Below are positions 24,210 to 34,199 of a DNA stretch of 64,000 nt, one piece after another. The DNA is from Sarocladium kiliense. Taxonomy: Eukaryota; Ascomycota; Sordariomycetes; Hypocreales; Sarocladiaceae. Location of the stretch: assembly GCA_030734395.1 (NCBI GenBank), contig JAUZTG010000023.1, positions 310,001 to 374,000 of the forward strand. The letters are read 5' to 3'. The first letter of the stretch is position 1. Every line of letters begins with the position of its first letter. The notes under the pieces are model-generated. The model did no database searches, was not told the DNA's origin, and was given only the letters and a program-made list of their open reading frames with translations. The position numbers and the translations under genes are program-made.

Positions 24210-26872
24210 ATGAGATCAACCATCGGTGTTGTGGGCATTTTGTCCCTGACCAAGGCCGTTGCCGCCCAGTCGGCATGCATCAGCCTGACGACCCTCTTCC
24301 CTGCCTGCGCTGTATGTTTCAGCTCGACTGTTCCATGTCACTTGCCTGACCAGAGGCTAACACTGTAACAGCTTCCCTGCGTCACCAGTGCCGCAGCAGA
24401 GGTTGGATGTGGTGCTACGGATGTAGCCTGCCGCTGCGACCCTACCAACTCTGAGAAGATCCAGGAGACTGCAGTTCCTTGTGTCCTCGAAGGTTGCAAC
24501 TTCGACTTCGATGCCATTGGTTCCGCTATCGACGCAGGTGCCGCTGTCTGTGGCTGCGTTGCCACAGCTGTACCTGACCCAGATGACGAGCCCACTCCCA
24601 CGCCAACACCTACGCCGACGGATCCTGATGATGATGATGATACCACAACTGAAGAGGACCCTACCACAACCGATCCACCGACCACCGACCCTGCTGGCCC
24701 AACAGAGACCTGCGACTCCGAATCACCTTGCCAGGCGAGCGCTGATGCTGTTCCTGACTGCGCCTCGTCCTGCATCGAGTCCGCTGCTGTCACCAACGCG
24801 AATTGCGCCACTGACGACTTCGAGTGCCAGTGCTCTTCAACTTCCGTCATCCAGGGCGCCGCTCAAGGCTGTGTCATCAGCGGATGTGGCGCCGTTACTG
24901 GTATCCGTGTCCTCTCCAGCGTTTCTGCTCTTTGCTCGTGCGTGACTGCCAACCCTACTGTCCCGTGCGAGGCGACTGCTACTCCCACCGACACTCCCAC
25001 CGACCCCGGTGACGACGATACCACCACCACTACTACTAGCAGTAGCAGTAGCAATACCGCCACCACTAGCGTCTGCTCGGCCGCGACAACCTCAGACTGC
25101 AAGCCCATCGCTTCAACTGCCATCCCGTCGTGCGCCCAGGAGTGCTTCATCTCCGCTGGTCCCCAAGTCGTAAGTGACCCTCGGATCATCACTGGGCCGC
25201 TAATGGACTCGTACTGACTCGCTTTGGAGGGCTGCGACGATCCTAGTGACTACGCCTGCCGCTGCCAGGAGGAGGCTCGCTCCTCTCTAACTGGCATTAT
25301 TGTCCCCTGCGTTGCCACCGCCTGTGACAGCGCGCTTCTGCCTTCCATCATTGCTGGCTCCGAGGAAGGTGAGTTGGACCCCTGATACAACTCCGTGACA
25401 TCCTGCTCACCACGTGTACAGTCTGCTCCTGTGCTCTTGCTCCCCCATCCGGAGGTGACTGCAGCACAACCAGCGGAGGCGGCGGCGGCGGTGATGGCAG
25501 CAGTAGCGGCAGCTCGAAGCCAACCAAGACCCAAAAGCCCAGCGAGCCGACAACCTGCGCCGAGGCCACTACCTCTGACTGCGGCCCCGTTGCTACTTCT
25601 GCTATTCCCGAGTGTGCCCAGCCTTGCTTCTCTCGTGCTGCTCCTTCCATTGGCTGTGATGTCGACGAGTTCAACTGCTACTGCCAAGAGGACGCTCGCT
25701 CTCAGCTGACTGGCCTCCTCGTTCCTTGCGTTGCCACTGCTTGTGACAGCAACCTCCTGCCTTCCATCATTGCTGGAGCTGAAGAAGGTAAGTCTCCTAA
25801 ACCCTAACCTACTAAGCCAGACACATTGACATCTTCCTTAGTCTGCGCTTGCGCTACTGCTCCTCCCTCCGGAGGTGACTGCGATGGTGGCAGTGGCGGC
25901 GGCGGCGGTGGCTACCCATCGAAGCCTACTGAGGCACCCACTGGTGGTGAAGGTGGTGGCTCCGGCCCTGGCTCATCTTGCAAGCCAGCCACGACCTCTG
26001 ACTGCGCTCCCTTGACCACCCTCGTCCCTGATTGCGCCCGGCCCTGCTTCGCCTCTGCCGGCCCCGAGGTCGGTTGTGACGACCCGGAGGACCTTGCCTG
26101 CAGGTGCCAGCCCGAAGCCCAGGCCAGCCTTTCCCAAATCCTTGTTCCCTGCGTGGCTTCGGCCTGCGATGCTGCCCAGCTTCCATCTGTCATTGCTGGT
26201 GCTTCTTCCGTCTGCGCTTGTGCTACTGCCGCCCCCGTCGGTGGTGACGATGACTGCCCTGGCGAGGGTGGTAACGGCGGTGGTGCTCCCAGCCCTCCCG
26301 AGCCCACCAAGGCTCCTGGTGGTGGCTCTGATGATGGCAGCTCTACCTGCGTCCCTGGCGAGGCAAGTGCTGCTGACTGCAAGCCTCTCGCCAGCTCTGT
26401 CGTCCCCGAGTGTGCCCAGGCTTGCTTCACCAGCGCCGCACCTGATGTCGGCTGTGAGGTCAACGAGTTCGGCTGCCTCTGCCAGGAGGAGGCCCAGGCC
26501 TCCCTCTCTGCCATCCTCGTGCCTTGTGTCGCAAGCAACTGCGCTGCCTCTCAGCTCACTGAAGTGATTGCTGGCGCCAGCTCTGTCTGCCAATGCGCTC
26601 TTGCTGCACCTACTGGAGGAGCAGACACCTGCGAGGGAGGCTCTGGCGGCGGCAGTGGCGGCGGCTCAGGAGGCGATGAGGGAGGTGAAGGAAGTGAAGG
26701 AGGTGAAGGAGATGAGGGCGGCGAGGGAGGCTCTGGTGGTGGTGGTGACAGCGGTGCTCCTCCACAGGAGACAGGCCCCGAGGTCGTCGTGCCCGGCTCT
26801 GGTTCTCGTCTTGAGATGAGCATTGTTGCTGCCGTCTTCGGTAGCTTCTGGCTGATCGCTGTGATGCTGTAA
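24210..26872 (+). CDS. Secreted, probably GPI-anchored protein with six CFEM modules
   Basis: Cell-surface protein of 811 residues in five exons (24210-24311, 24372-25169, 25230-25368, 25422-25787, 25842-26872). A signal peptide (MRSTIGVVGILSLTKAVAA) is followed by six eight-cysteine CFEM modules separated by Thr/Pro/Asp- or Gly/Ser-rich linkers. Their cores are CGATDVACRC, CATDDFECQC, CDDPSDYACRC, CDVDEFNCYC, CDDPEDLACRC and CEVNEFGCLC. The C terminus has an acidic Gly/Ser/Glu repeat and then a hydrophobic tail (SIVAAVFGSFWLIAVML), typical of a GPI signal. Introns 3 and 4 sit at the same place in their modules and in the same phase, so exon 4 is a symmetrical one-module cassette. CFEM proteins act in haem or iron capture, wall integrity and host interaction; which applies here is unknown. 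Modules 4 and 6 have Glu where the others have Asp three residues before the CxC. Confidence 0.88.
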
Positions 26873-26978
26873 TGATTGATCGAGAACGGACCTGAATGTT
26901 GTCAACGCATAGTCTAATTCAAAGTGGTTCTATACCAAGCCTCATTGAGACTCATGCTGTCTTCCTCCCCGTCTATAT

Positions 26979-27464
26979 CTATGCTTCGGTCTTCGGCTTC
27001 TGTCTAAGGTACTTTGTATGCTGACCCAACGTGACAATCGTCTTCGCTCCATCCTCCGCGACTTTCGAAATCGTTATCCTCACAAATGAGATACTTCCGC
27101 CGACCTTGTCCGCCCTGCTCTCCACCTCCAGGACGTCCCCTTCCTTTGCCGCACTCACGTAGGTGATGTGCATATCCACACTTGCCCCTGTTGCGGGTCT
27201 CAGATCCCAAGATGCAATGGCAAGACCGGTTGTGAAGTCGATGATGGTAGCTGAGACGGCGCCATGTAGCCCACCTCGAGAGTTGAGGTGCTCCGGGCTG
27301 AGGACCAGTCGGGTCAGGACTGTGCCGCGTGTGACTGATGTGAGAGTCATCGTTGAGAGCATAAGTTTGTAGATTGGGCTCGAGGTCCGTAGATGGTCCA
27401 TCAGCGACTGGACGTGCTCGGTGCGCTGAGTTGCGACCTCTTGGGTCTCATCTTGTGCGGTCAT
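26979..27464 (-). CDS. Hotdog-fold thioesterase (PaaI/4HBT family)
   Basis: Protein of 161 residues expected to hydrolyse an acyl-CoA thioester. The segments STMTLTSVTRGTVLTRLVL, NSRGGLHGAVSATIIDFTTG (with the HGG-like helix start and catalytic-type Asp) and VDMHITYVSAAKEGDVLEVE are characteristic of single-domain hotdog thioesterases. I chose ATG 27464, which has a good initiation context (ACC before ATG). The frame is open further upstream but only non-ATG codons are available. It is a single exon. Its promoter carries a CGG-N7-CCG site 140 bases upstream, which links it to the cluster to the right. Confidence 0.8.
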   Translation of the reverse strand: MTAQDETQEVATQRTEHVQSLMDHLRTSSPIYKLMLSTMTLTSVTRGTVLTRLVLSPEHLNSRGGLHGAVSATIIDFTTGLAIASWDLRPATGASVDMHITYVSAAKEGDVLEVESRADKVGGSISFVRITISKVAEDGAKTIVTLGQHTKYLRQKPKTEA

Positions 27465-27958
27465 GGTGTGATTGGACGGGAGGCCTTTGCTCGTCAAAGT
27501 CCAAAATCTCTGAGATTCCTTGGTCTTTTGATGATCTTCCAAAAACGATGCTATCAAAGCTTCAAGTAGAGCAACGCTGTAAAGATTGTGAGTAGTGTTG
27601 AGACGGAGAAATCCCGAGTTGCCAATGAGTGAAATCTTGAAAGTTTAGCGTCAGGACTCGCGACTCAATTGTTGAGCCTGGCGACAAACCCTAACCCTGA
27701 GCACGATTTCAAAGGTCCGATTGCTTCTCACTGAATACGCAGCACAAATGCAAGGGGATGACTTTGATGATTTAGATGAGGCAGCTCTATACGATAGATT
27801 ATATTATGACAGGCAACCGTCAAGCTCTCTGTGTTGTGCGGAGGAGGAGTATGGTTGAATCCATTAGCTGGGAAGATGAGACCTGCTCCTGGAGACCCTT
27901 CACTCACCAGGCAGTCTTAGTATTGCAGCTCTAATTCAACTCTAGATTTCTACCTCGA
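27465..27958. other. Intergenic region between the thioesterase and the SDR gene
   Basis: Promoter of the thioesterase gene and 3' end of the SDR gene. Apart from the CGG-N7-CCG site at 27604-27616 nothing was recognised. Confidence 0.5.
27604..27616 (+). promoter_or_regulatory. CGG-N7-CCG inverted repeat (putative Zn2Cys6 site), thioesterase promoter
   Basis: The sequence is CGGAGAAATCCCG, 140 bases upstream of the thioesterase start codon. Inverted CGG triplets are the standard target of Zn(II)2Cys6 dimers. The same 7-base spacing recurs in the other promoters of the cluster. Confidence 0.55.
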
Positions 27959-28768
27959 TTATGGCTTCCCTGTCGAGCTCGTGATGCCGCCATCAACAAC
28001 AATCTTCTGTCCCGTTACATACCTCGCTTCATCCGACGCAAGGAACAACGCTGTATTCGCCACATCCCAAGCATCTCCCATCCTACCCATTGGCACTTGT
28101 CTATCCCTCATAGCCTTGAAGGCCTGATATCCTCCCTCAATAGGAAACCTCTCCGACAAACTCCTCGTATATGGCGTTTCCATTAGCCCCGGCACAACTG
28201 TGTTGAGCCGAACACCCTTGTCAGCGTACATGACAGCCGTGGCTTTCATGAACTGCATAATGGCGGCTTTGGCGGTCGAGTAGCCGATCTGGGGCTTGCC
28301 GATATATCGAAGACCAGCGATGCTAGATACTGCCACAATAGAACCGCCCTCTGGTTGCGCCTCCATGATCGGCAGAACATGGTGACAAGCAAGATACACC
28401 GTCTTGAGGTTGATATCCATCTGAGCATCCCAGGTTTCCTCACTCATGCTGGCAGGTGTTCCAGGCTCTGACTTGCCGACATTCGCCAGCAATATGTCGA
28501 TTCTTCCATGCTTCTTCATGCAGGCATCGACGAGCGCTTTGACTGAGCTCGATGACATTGCGTCACAAGCTACGATATCGCAAACTTGACCCGCCTCCTC
28601 CACAGCCTGCTTTGTCCTAGTTGCGGATTCAACGGTCCTGTTGCCGCCAAATATTGTCGCACCTTGTCTGGCGAAGAGAACGGCGCATGCTGCGCCGATA
28701 CCCCATCCTTCAGATCCGGTCTGACCCAGCCCAATGACTAGGGCTACTTTGCCTCGGAGATCGTGCAT
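27959..28768 (-). CDS. Short-chain dehydrogenase/reductase (SDR)
   Basis: Single-exon NAD(P)-dependent oxidoreductase of 269 residues. It has the coenzyme loop region VALVIGLGQTGSEGWGIG (an expanded variant of TGxxxGIG), the NNAG-equivalent LLANVGK, the catalytic Ser in VSSIAGLRYIG and the YSTAK catalytic Tyr-Lys pair. The C-terminal VVPGLMETPYTRS and YVTGQKIVVDGGIT are also typical. It is divergent from the dehydratase gene and shares a 723-base promoter with it that holds three CGG-N7-CCG sites. The substrate cannot be named. In this setting a sugar, sugar acid or hydroxy acid is plausible. Confidence 0.85.
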   Translation of the reverse strand: MHDLRGKVALVIGLGQTGSEGWGIGAACAVLFARQGATIFGGNRTVESATRTKQAVEEAGQVCDIVACDAMSSSSVKALVDACMKKHGRIDILLANVGKSEPGTPASMSEETWDAQMDINLKTVYLACHHVLPIMEAQPEGGSIVAVSSIAGLRYIGKPQIGYSTAKAAIMQFMKATAVMYADKGVRLNTVVPGLMETPYTRSLSERFPIEGGYQAFKAMRDRQVPMGRMGDAWDVANTALFLASDEARYVTGQKIVVDGGITSSTGKP

Positions 28769-29491
28769 TATTCGTCGGATGCGGGGCGGACCAAGTTTTC
28801 AAATGTGGAAGAGAGGATGAGTGACGGAATAGGCAGCGTTGAGAGCAGGCAAGATTTTTCAACAGGTTGCAGATATTTAATAGGCAGACAATTGATTAGA
28901 AGGACGGGTTAGGAGTGCAACAGCAGTTGGCCGTAGGCTGTAGCCAAAAGAGCACTGGCTTGAGGGGTGGTATGGCTTCTCTGGCTTGAGACATACAGCT
29001 GGGGCCATACGAGGCGAAGTCGGAGCAGTGATATTCTTTGACTGACAATAGGTGATTAAAGCCCCATAACATTCCTCTCTGATGGTATTCTGAAATGGCA
29101 ATCGTGGTTCGCCATGGCGGAGACTCTCCGCATAGGCAACGGAACATCGCCGTGCATCGACGGCCTGGCCTTGTCAGTCAACGGAGTAGCCCCGTCGCTT
29201 CCTCGCAGACTTTCCTGTCTCCAATGAAAATAGTCATGAATTTGAGCCAATGTGAGACGCAGAATACTTATATCGGAGCATGGTTCTTGGCTCGCCGATG
29301 GCTGCCATGCGAACGGCGGATAAGTCAGTCATCAGTCCCGCTGCGACGGAAATAGGCGCGGGGTTCCAATCGACACCATCGCCAATCGCAAGCAACTCAT
29401 TGCAAAGCCAACCTCGATAAAACACGATTTTGAAGTCCACCATCATCTACTGAGAAGACGCTTTAGATAAGTGTCATACACAAAGCTCGAC
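28769..29491. other. Divergent promoter region between the SDR and dehydratase genes
   Basis: A 723-base region with no gene. It holds three CGG-N7-CCG sites at 29118-29194. Confidence 0.5.
29118..29194 (+). promoter_or_regulatory. Three CGG-N7-CCG sites in the shared SDR/dehydratase promoter
   Basis: The sites are 29118-29130 (CGGAGACTCTCCG), 29140-29152 (CGGAACATCGCCG) and 29182-29194 (CGGAGTAGCCCCG). The first is the core of a perfect 15-bp palindrome, GCGGAGA-C-TCTCCGC (29117-29131). They lie about 300-370 bases upstream of the dehydratase ATG and 350-425 upstream of the SDR ATG. They are most likely bound by the regulator encoded at 31524-33795. Confidence 0.65.
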
Positions 29492-31483
29492 ATGGCAGAG
29501 TCAAAGAAAGCCGACAAGGCTGCCAACCCGGACTACGACCTCGAACAGCCTATCTCATCGACCACCGGCCTCCGTCAAGGCCTCACCTCATACGGCGACG
29601 CTCACTTCTCCCTCTTCCTCCGTAAAGTCTTTATCAAAGCCCTTGGGTATAGTGAAGATGCTCTCTCTAGACCAATCGTCGGCATTGTCAACACCTACTC
29701 CAGCTTCAATCCTTGCCACGCCAATATCCCACAGTTGATCGATGCCGTCAAGCGAGGCGTACAACTTGGTGGAGGGTTGGCGGTGGACTTCCCGACAATC
29801 AGTCTGCATGAGTCGTTCTCTTCACCCACAAGTATGTATCTGAGGAACTTGATGAGTATGGACACAGAGGAGATGGTGAGGGCACAACCTTGTGATGCCG
29901 TAGTTCTGATTGGAGGTAAGTCATCAACAAAGCTTGTGATCCAGCTCTGTTCTGACAAAGTACGACGTGCAGGTTGCGATAAGACCGTGCCAGCACAACT
30001 TATGGGTGGTATCTCTGCGAACAAGCCAATCTTCCACTTGGTCACAGGTCCAATGATGCCAGGCAGCCATCGTGGAGTGAGGCTTGGGGCCTGCACTGAT
30101 TGCCGCAATAACTGGGCATCGTTTCGCGCTGGCAAAATTGATATCGAGGATATCTCTGCTATCAATGAGGAGCTCGCACCGACTGTAAGCACAGCCTAAG
30201 TCAATACCTTGAAGTCAGTTAACTCACTCCAGTAGGGCGGAACATGCGGTGTAATGGGCACAGCAAGCACTATGGCCTGCATTCTCGTCGGCCTCGGTCT
30301 CATGCCATTCAAAGGCGCTACAGCACCGGCCGTCTCAGCGACAAGACTACGCATAGCAGAAGAAACCGGCAAGAATGCGGTATTGGCGTGTCAGAAGCTA
30401 GATGAATTGCGACCACAGACTATCCTGACACGGGAGTCGTTCCTCAACGCCATCACTGTTCTTCAGGCCATCGGTGGGTCGACAAACGCCGTCGTACATC
30501 TTATGGCGATCATTGGAAGACATCCCAGTGTTGCTGGCACAATCGACTTGGACACGATTGACGAGATTGGTCGCAAGACGCCTTTGCTGGTTGATCTAAA
30601 GCCTAGCGGTGATAACTACATGACGGATTTCCACAACTCAGGTGAGTTCCCAAGTCTTGCTCTTTGCAAAGTTGTGTAACTAATAAGCACAGGTGGTATG
30701 CTCGCGCTGCTCCATGAGCTGAAGCATCTCCTTCATCTCGACGCTATGACTACCACCGGTCGGACCTTAGGCCAGGAAATGGCCGCTGCGACATTGTTGG
30801 AAGTCCCTCGCGAGCTCAGTGTTATCCAGCCCTTCAAGGAGCCTCTTCACCCAACTTCTTCACTCGTGGTGTTAAGAGGCAACATCGCACCAGGAGGTGC
30901 CGTCATGAAGGCTAGTGCTTCGAAGGATAAGAAGCTCCTTACGCACACCGGTAAAGCCGTGGTGTTCGCAGGATCAGCAGACATGGCGAAACGCCTAGAC
31001 GACCCTAATCTGGACGTCTCTCCAGATAGCGTCTTGGTTCTCCAGAACATCGGACCTGTGGGCAACCCAGGAATGCCAGAAGCCGGCATGATTCCGATCC
31101 CCCGAAAATTGGCAGAGAAGGGCGTGACGGACATGCTTCGACTTTCAGACGGGCGTATGAGTGGAACAGCAGGTGGCACCATCGTGCTGCACATATCACC
31201 CGAAGCGGCTGATCCAGAATCCGTACTCGGTGTAATTCAGGATGGCGATCTGATCACCTGCAATGTTGAGCAGCGGCTGCTGCACCTTGATGTGTCAGAC
31301 GAGGAGCTGGCTCGTCGCATCGAAGCTCGGCGGGAAGTTATCACAGGGCCCGAAAGTACCGCGCCGTGGGCAACAAGACACGAAACTAGGGGCTACCGGG
31401 GATTATATCTGAGGTATGTCAACCAAGCTCAGAACGGTACCGACTTCGACTTCCTTACTGCTGCTGGACCAAAGGGCAAGTGA
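29492..31483 (+). CDS. IlvD/EDD family dehydratase (probable sugar-acid or dihydroxy-acid dehydratase)
   Basis: Fe-S dehydratase of 610 residues that removes water from a 2,3-dihydroxy acid to give a 2-keto acid. There are four exons: 29492-29915, 29973-30184, 30236-30641 and 30693-31483, with frame kept. Cluster-binding cysteines appear in FNPCHANI, in GCDKTVPAQLMGG (family signature 1) and in GGTCGVMGTASTM. The second signature is LSDGRMSGTAGG. The start ATG 29492 has a good context; codons upstream are not ATG. Family members act on dihydroxyisovalerate (Ilv3), phosphogluconate, or aldonic acids such as arabonate, xylonate and galactonate. The dedicated regulator and redox neighbours favour catabolism over branched-chain synthesis, but this is inference. 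No mitochondrial presequence is obvious, which also fits a non-Ilv3 role. Confidence 0.85.
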
Positions 31484-31523
31484 GCTAGTGACGGAGATTT
31501 GATGGAAATGAGTGATATTATGA

Positions 31524-33795
31524 TCATGTAAAATTAGGGTATTGAGCAGGGATAAAACCCTGGAATAGACTTTGCACAATGCTGTCCACGTTGTTAGTTT
31601 CGTTCGGATCGAGAAAGTCAGGCAGTCCTTCCATAGAGAAGAAGTCTGCTGTTTGTTGAGGTATGAAGCCGAAGGGGTCGTCCATCATCCCACTAGATGG
31701 CATGTATGTTTCTTGACCCGAGCTCGAGTTCAGGCCCGGTGTTGCTTGCATAGTCGAAGCAGATAAGCCTTGATCCATCTGCATGTTGATTTGCTGCTGC
31801 GGATCGAGATCGTTCCCCGTGCCACCATTATCAGGCGGAAGGTTCTGCAGCCACCGCATGGTAGACCTGCCTAGCTCGTCCAGAATATCGCGACTGCGCT
31901 TGGCGCCTGACCAATGCTCCCCAGTAGCACTGAGCATGCTCATGGCACTTCCCAAATCCATCATGAGGACATCTAGGCGGGTGTTACGTGCCACCTCTGG
32001 CACAGTCTTGATGCAATAGATCATGGTGATTGTTCCCAAGACCAACGAATAGAAAGTGAACCAACTGTGAGTCAGACAGTTCTTGCGGTACATTCGATCC
32101 ATCAGCCGAATAGTCGCGCGAGCGCTGTCGTGGCATTTGGTAAGAGCCTCTGTACCTGGCTTCGGTATGTTCGGGCTCGGTCTGAGAAGCACCATGCGTA
32201 GACTGTGATAACGGAGATGGCAAATTAAGTACATGAAGGAGCCTGAATCCCCATCGTTGGGGATAGCTGAAGCCCATTGATCGAGCTGGTGCAGCATGTT
32301 CTTATGCCAATCATTGATGTCGACAATAGCTGGGTAGGCATAGCTTGGGCTGCCGCTGACCACGCTATTGGCAACATACTTGATCTCAGAGTTCAACTTC
32401 GCGAGACGAAACAGGTGCACAGAGAATGCCAGAGGGCTCGTTCCAGGTGGCGCATCACCAACGGGCACTGAACTCGTTGATGATAGTACTGCATCATCGT
32501 AGCCTTCGGGGAGCTTTACACAAGTTAGCAAAACGTCTTCAAGAACCCGGTCATCGTGCCTACACGGAGCTCACAAGCCTCGTCGCGAATACCGATTGGT
32601 CTTCCCATCATCGTCGCGACAATGCGATCGAGCATAAAGATGACCCAAAACACCCGTGCTCGCATTTCTTGCTCCAGAAGAGATATACCAGATTGAACCG
32701 TGATGTTTCGCTGCAAGCCAATGTCGAGAAGAGCAGCAAGGCACTGATAGTTGAGGTACCATACGTTGAGTCGCATGTAAGGATTATGAATAGTAAAGAT
32801 AAAGAGCAGCAGGAGGCATTGTACGCCTTGAAGGGAGTTCTCCACATTCAGCTGCTCAAAGTGCTCCATCGCGGATAGACAATAAGACTCTCCCGGGATA
32901 CGGGCTTTCGATCGACCTGACAACACAGTCGCACCTAATGCGAGAACCATTTTTACTTGAAATAGTACCATGTGGTCAACGTCAACACTTCGATAAGCCG
33001 TGTCGAGCATCGCCATGAAAGTTGGTTTGTGTAGCAGTGGATACTGCGGGTGTATGTATTCGAAGTAAGATTCTGTGAGACGCAGAGCCATGTCTTTCGC
33101 GGGTAGAGGTAAGGAGCCCTGCACGGCTTCGACAAGTTCGCTAGGTAGTGGTGCATCCCTTATCAAGTGAGAGGACTCATTTTCCTTCTGAGTAGGCTTC
33201 GTGAGCATCACACGAGCCAAGAAGAAGCCACTGGAAGGACCGATGTATCGTTGGTCTTGGTTTGTTCCAAGAGATACAAGACCAATCTCGTGGGATAGAG
33301 CATTTGGTCCACCAAGCTGCCAGCCTCGGGTGTCCGAATTGGATGCAATTGGAGGTAAACTCTGGTCTTGCCTCTCTACGGGCGCTTCGACTAGCCCATT
33401 ATCTCTTGGGGACGAATGGCCTTCAATGGCCGGCCCCTCGGACAGATCAACATCTGGGCATCTCTCCCTTACGATGGACTCTAGCCAGGTCACACGGCTT
33501 TGCAGACTTCCGATGTAGCTCCGTGGCAGGTCGCGAAGCCTTGCGCTCTCACCATCAACACAGGCCACCCCGGCATTCTGGCAATTCTTGCATGTCGGGA
33601 TTTCTCCCCCACACTTGTTTGACTGTTAGCTAGGGCCAATGATCTTTCTCTCTGCCAATGCTTCCTTACCTTGATCTTCCGGCGCTGGCAGCGGGCACAG
33701 GCCAGTCGCAGTCGGGGATTCCTGGTCGGCTCAGGCTCCTGTCGATTCCTCTTTCGCCCTCTCCGTGGAGGGGAACTTCCGTTCGTATCCACCAT
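31524..33795 (-). CDS. Zn(II)2Cys6 transcription factor with fungal-specific regulatory domain
   Basis: Nuclear regulator of 721 residues in three exons (33795-33670, 33613-32564, 32513-31524), frame kept. A basic N terminus (RRGRKRNRQEPEPTRNPRLR) precedes the binuclear zinc cluster with all six cysteines: CARCQRRKIK, then CGGEIPTC, then CQNAGVAC. An intron splits the cluster just after the third basic stretch, as is common. A short linker and dimerisation helix (YIGSLQSRVTWLESIV) follow, then the middle homology region (ESYFEYIHPQYPLLHKPTF, ARVFWVIFMLDRIVATMMGR). The C terminus is Gln/Met/Asp-rich and probably activates transcription. It sits between the dehydratase and the LDH2-type gene, and two CGG-N7-CCG sites lie 130-160 bases upstream of its own start. 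It is therefore the likely local, self-regulated activator of the cluster. Confidence 0.9.
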
Positions 33796-34199
33796 TGGGC
33801 ATGAATGGATACCTTCGGCGCTCAAGACTGCGTGTTTGATAGCTGAGCGATGATACAGTTTGCAAGGGAAGAGTGATGGGAAGGCGAGGGCGGGTGGAAA
33901 AGATCCGTTTAAAGCGATGACTCGCGGAACTTGTCCGTGGCGCGGGAGAAGTCCGCCAATCCTTGTGGCGCCAAACTCTCTCCAACCTGCATCGCGACTC
34001 ACACCAAGACATCATTTCTACCATTGACACTTGAGGAACGACTAAGATATTGGCATCTGCTTTCTATTCTACTATCTATTTTATCTTCTTCTATATCTTA
34101 ACCTTTACCTCCCTTTCTACTCGCGCTTCTACTTCCAGAAACAAAAACTTGCGCTTCCGAGACCTACAACACATCGCATCTTACAAACACAACATTACC
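33796..34199. other. Divergent promoter region between the regulator and the LDH2-type dehydrogenase
   Basis: A 404-base region without a gene. It holds the two CGG-N7-CCG sites at 33925-33955 and a T-rich leader (34050-34110) before the dehydrogenase. Confidence 0.5.
33925..33955 (+). promoter_or_regulatory. Two CGG-N7-CCG sites, 18 bp apart, in the regulator/LDH2 promoter
   Basis: The sites are 33925-33937 (CGGAACTTGTCCG) and 33943-33955 (CGGGAGAAGTCCG; its complement reads CGGACTTCTCCCG). The distance from one site to the next is 18 bases, under two helical turns. They can serve both the regulator gene and the dehydrogenase gene. Confidence 0.65.
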
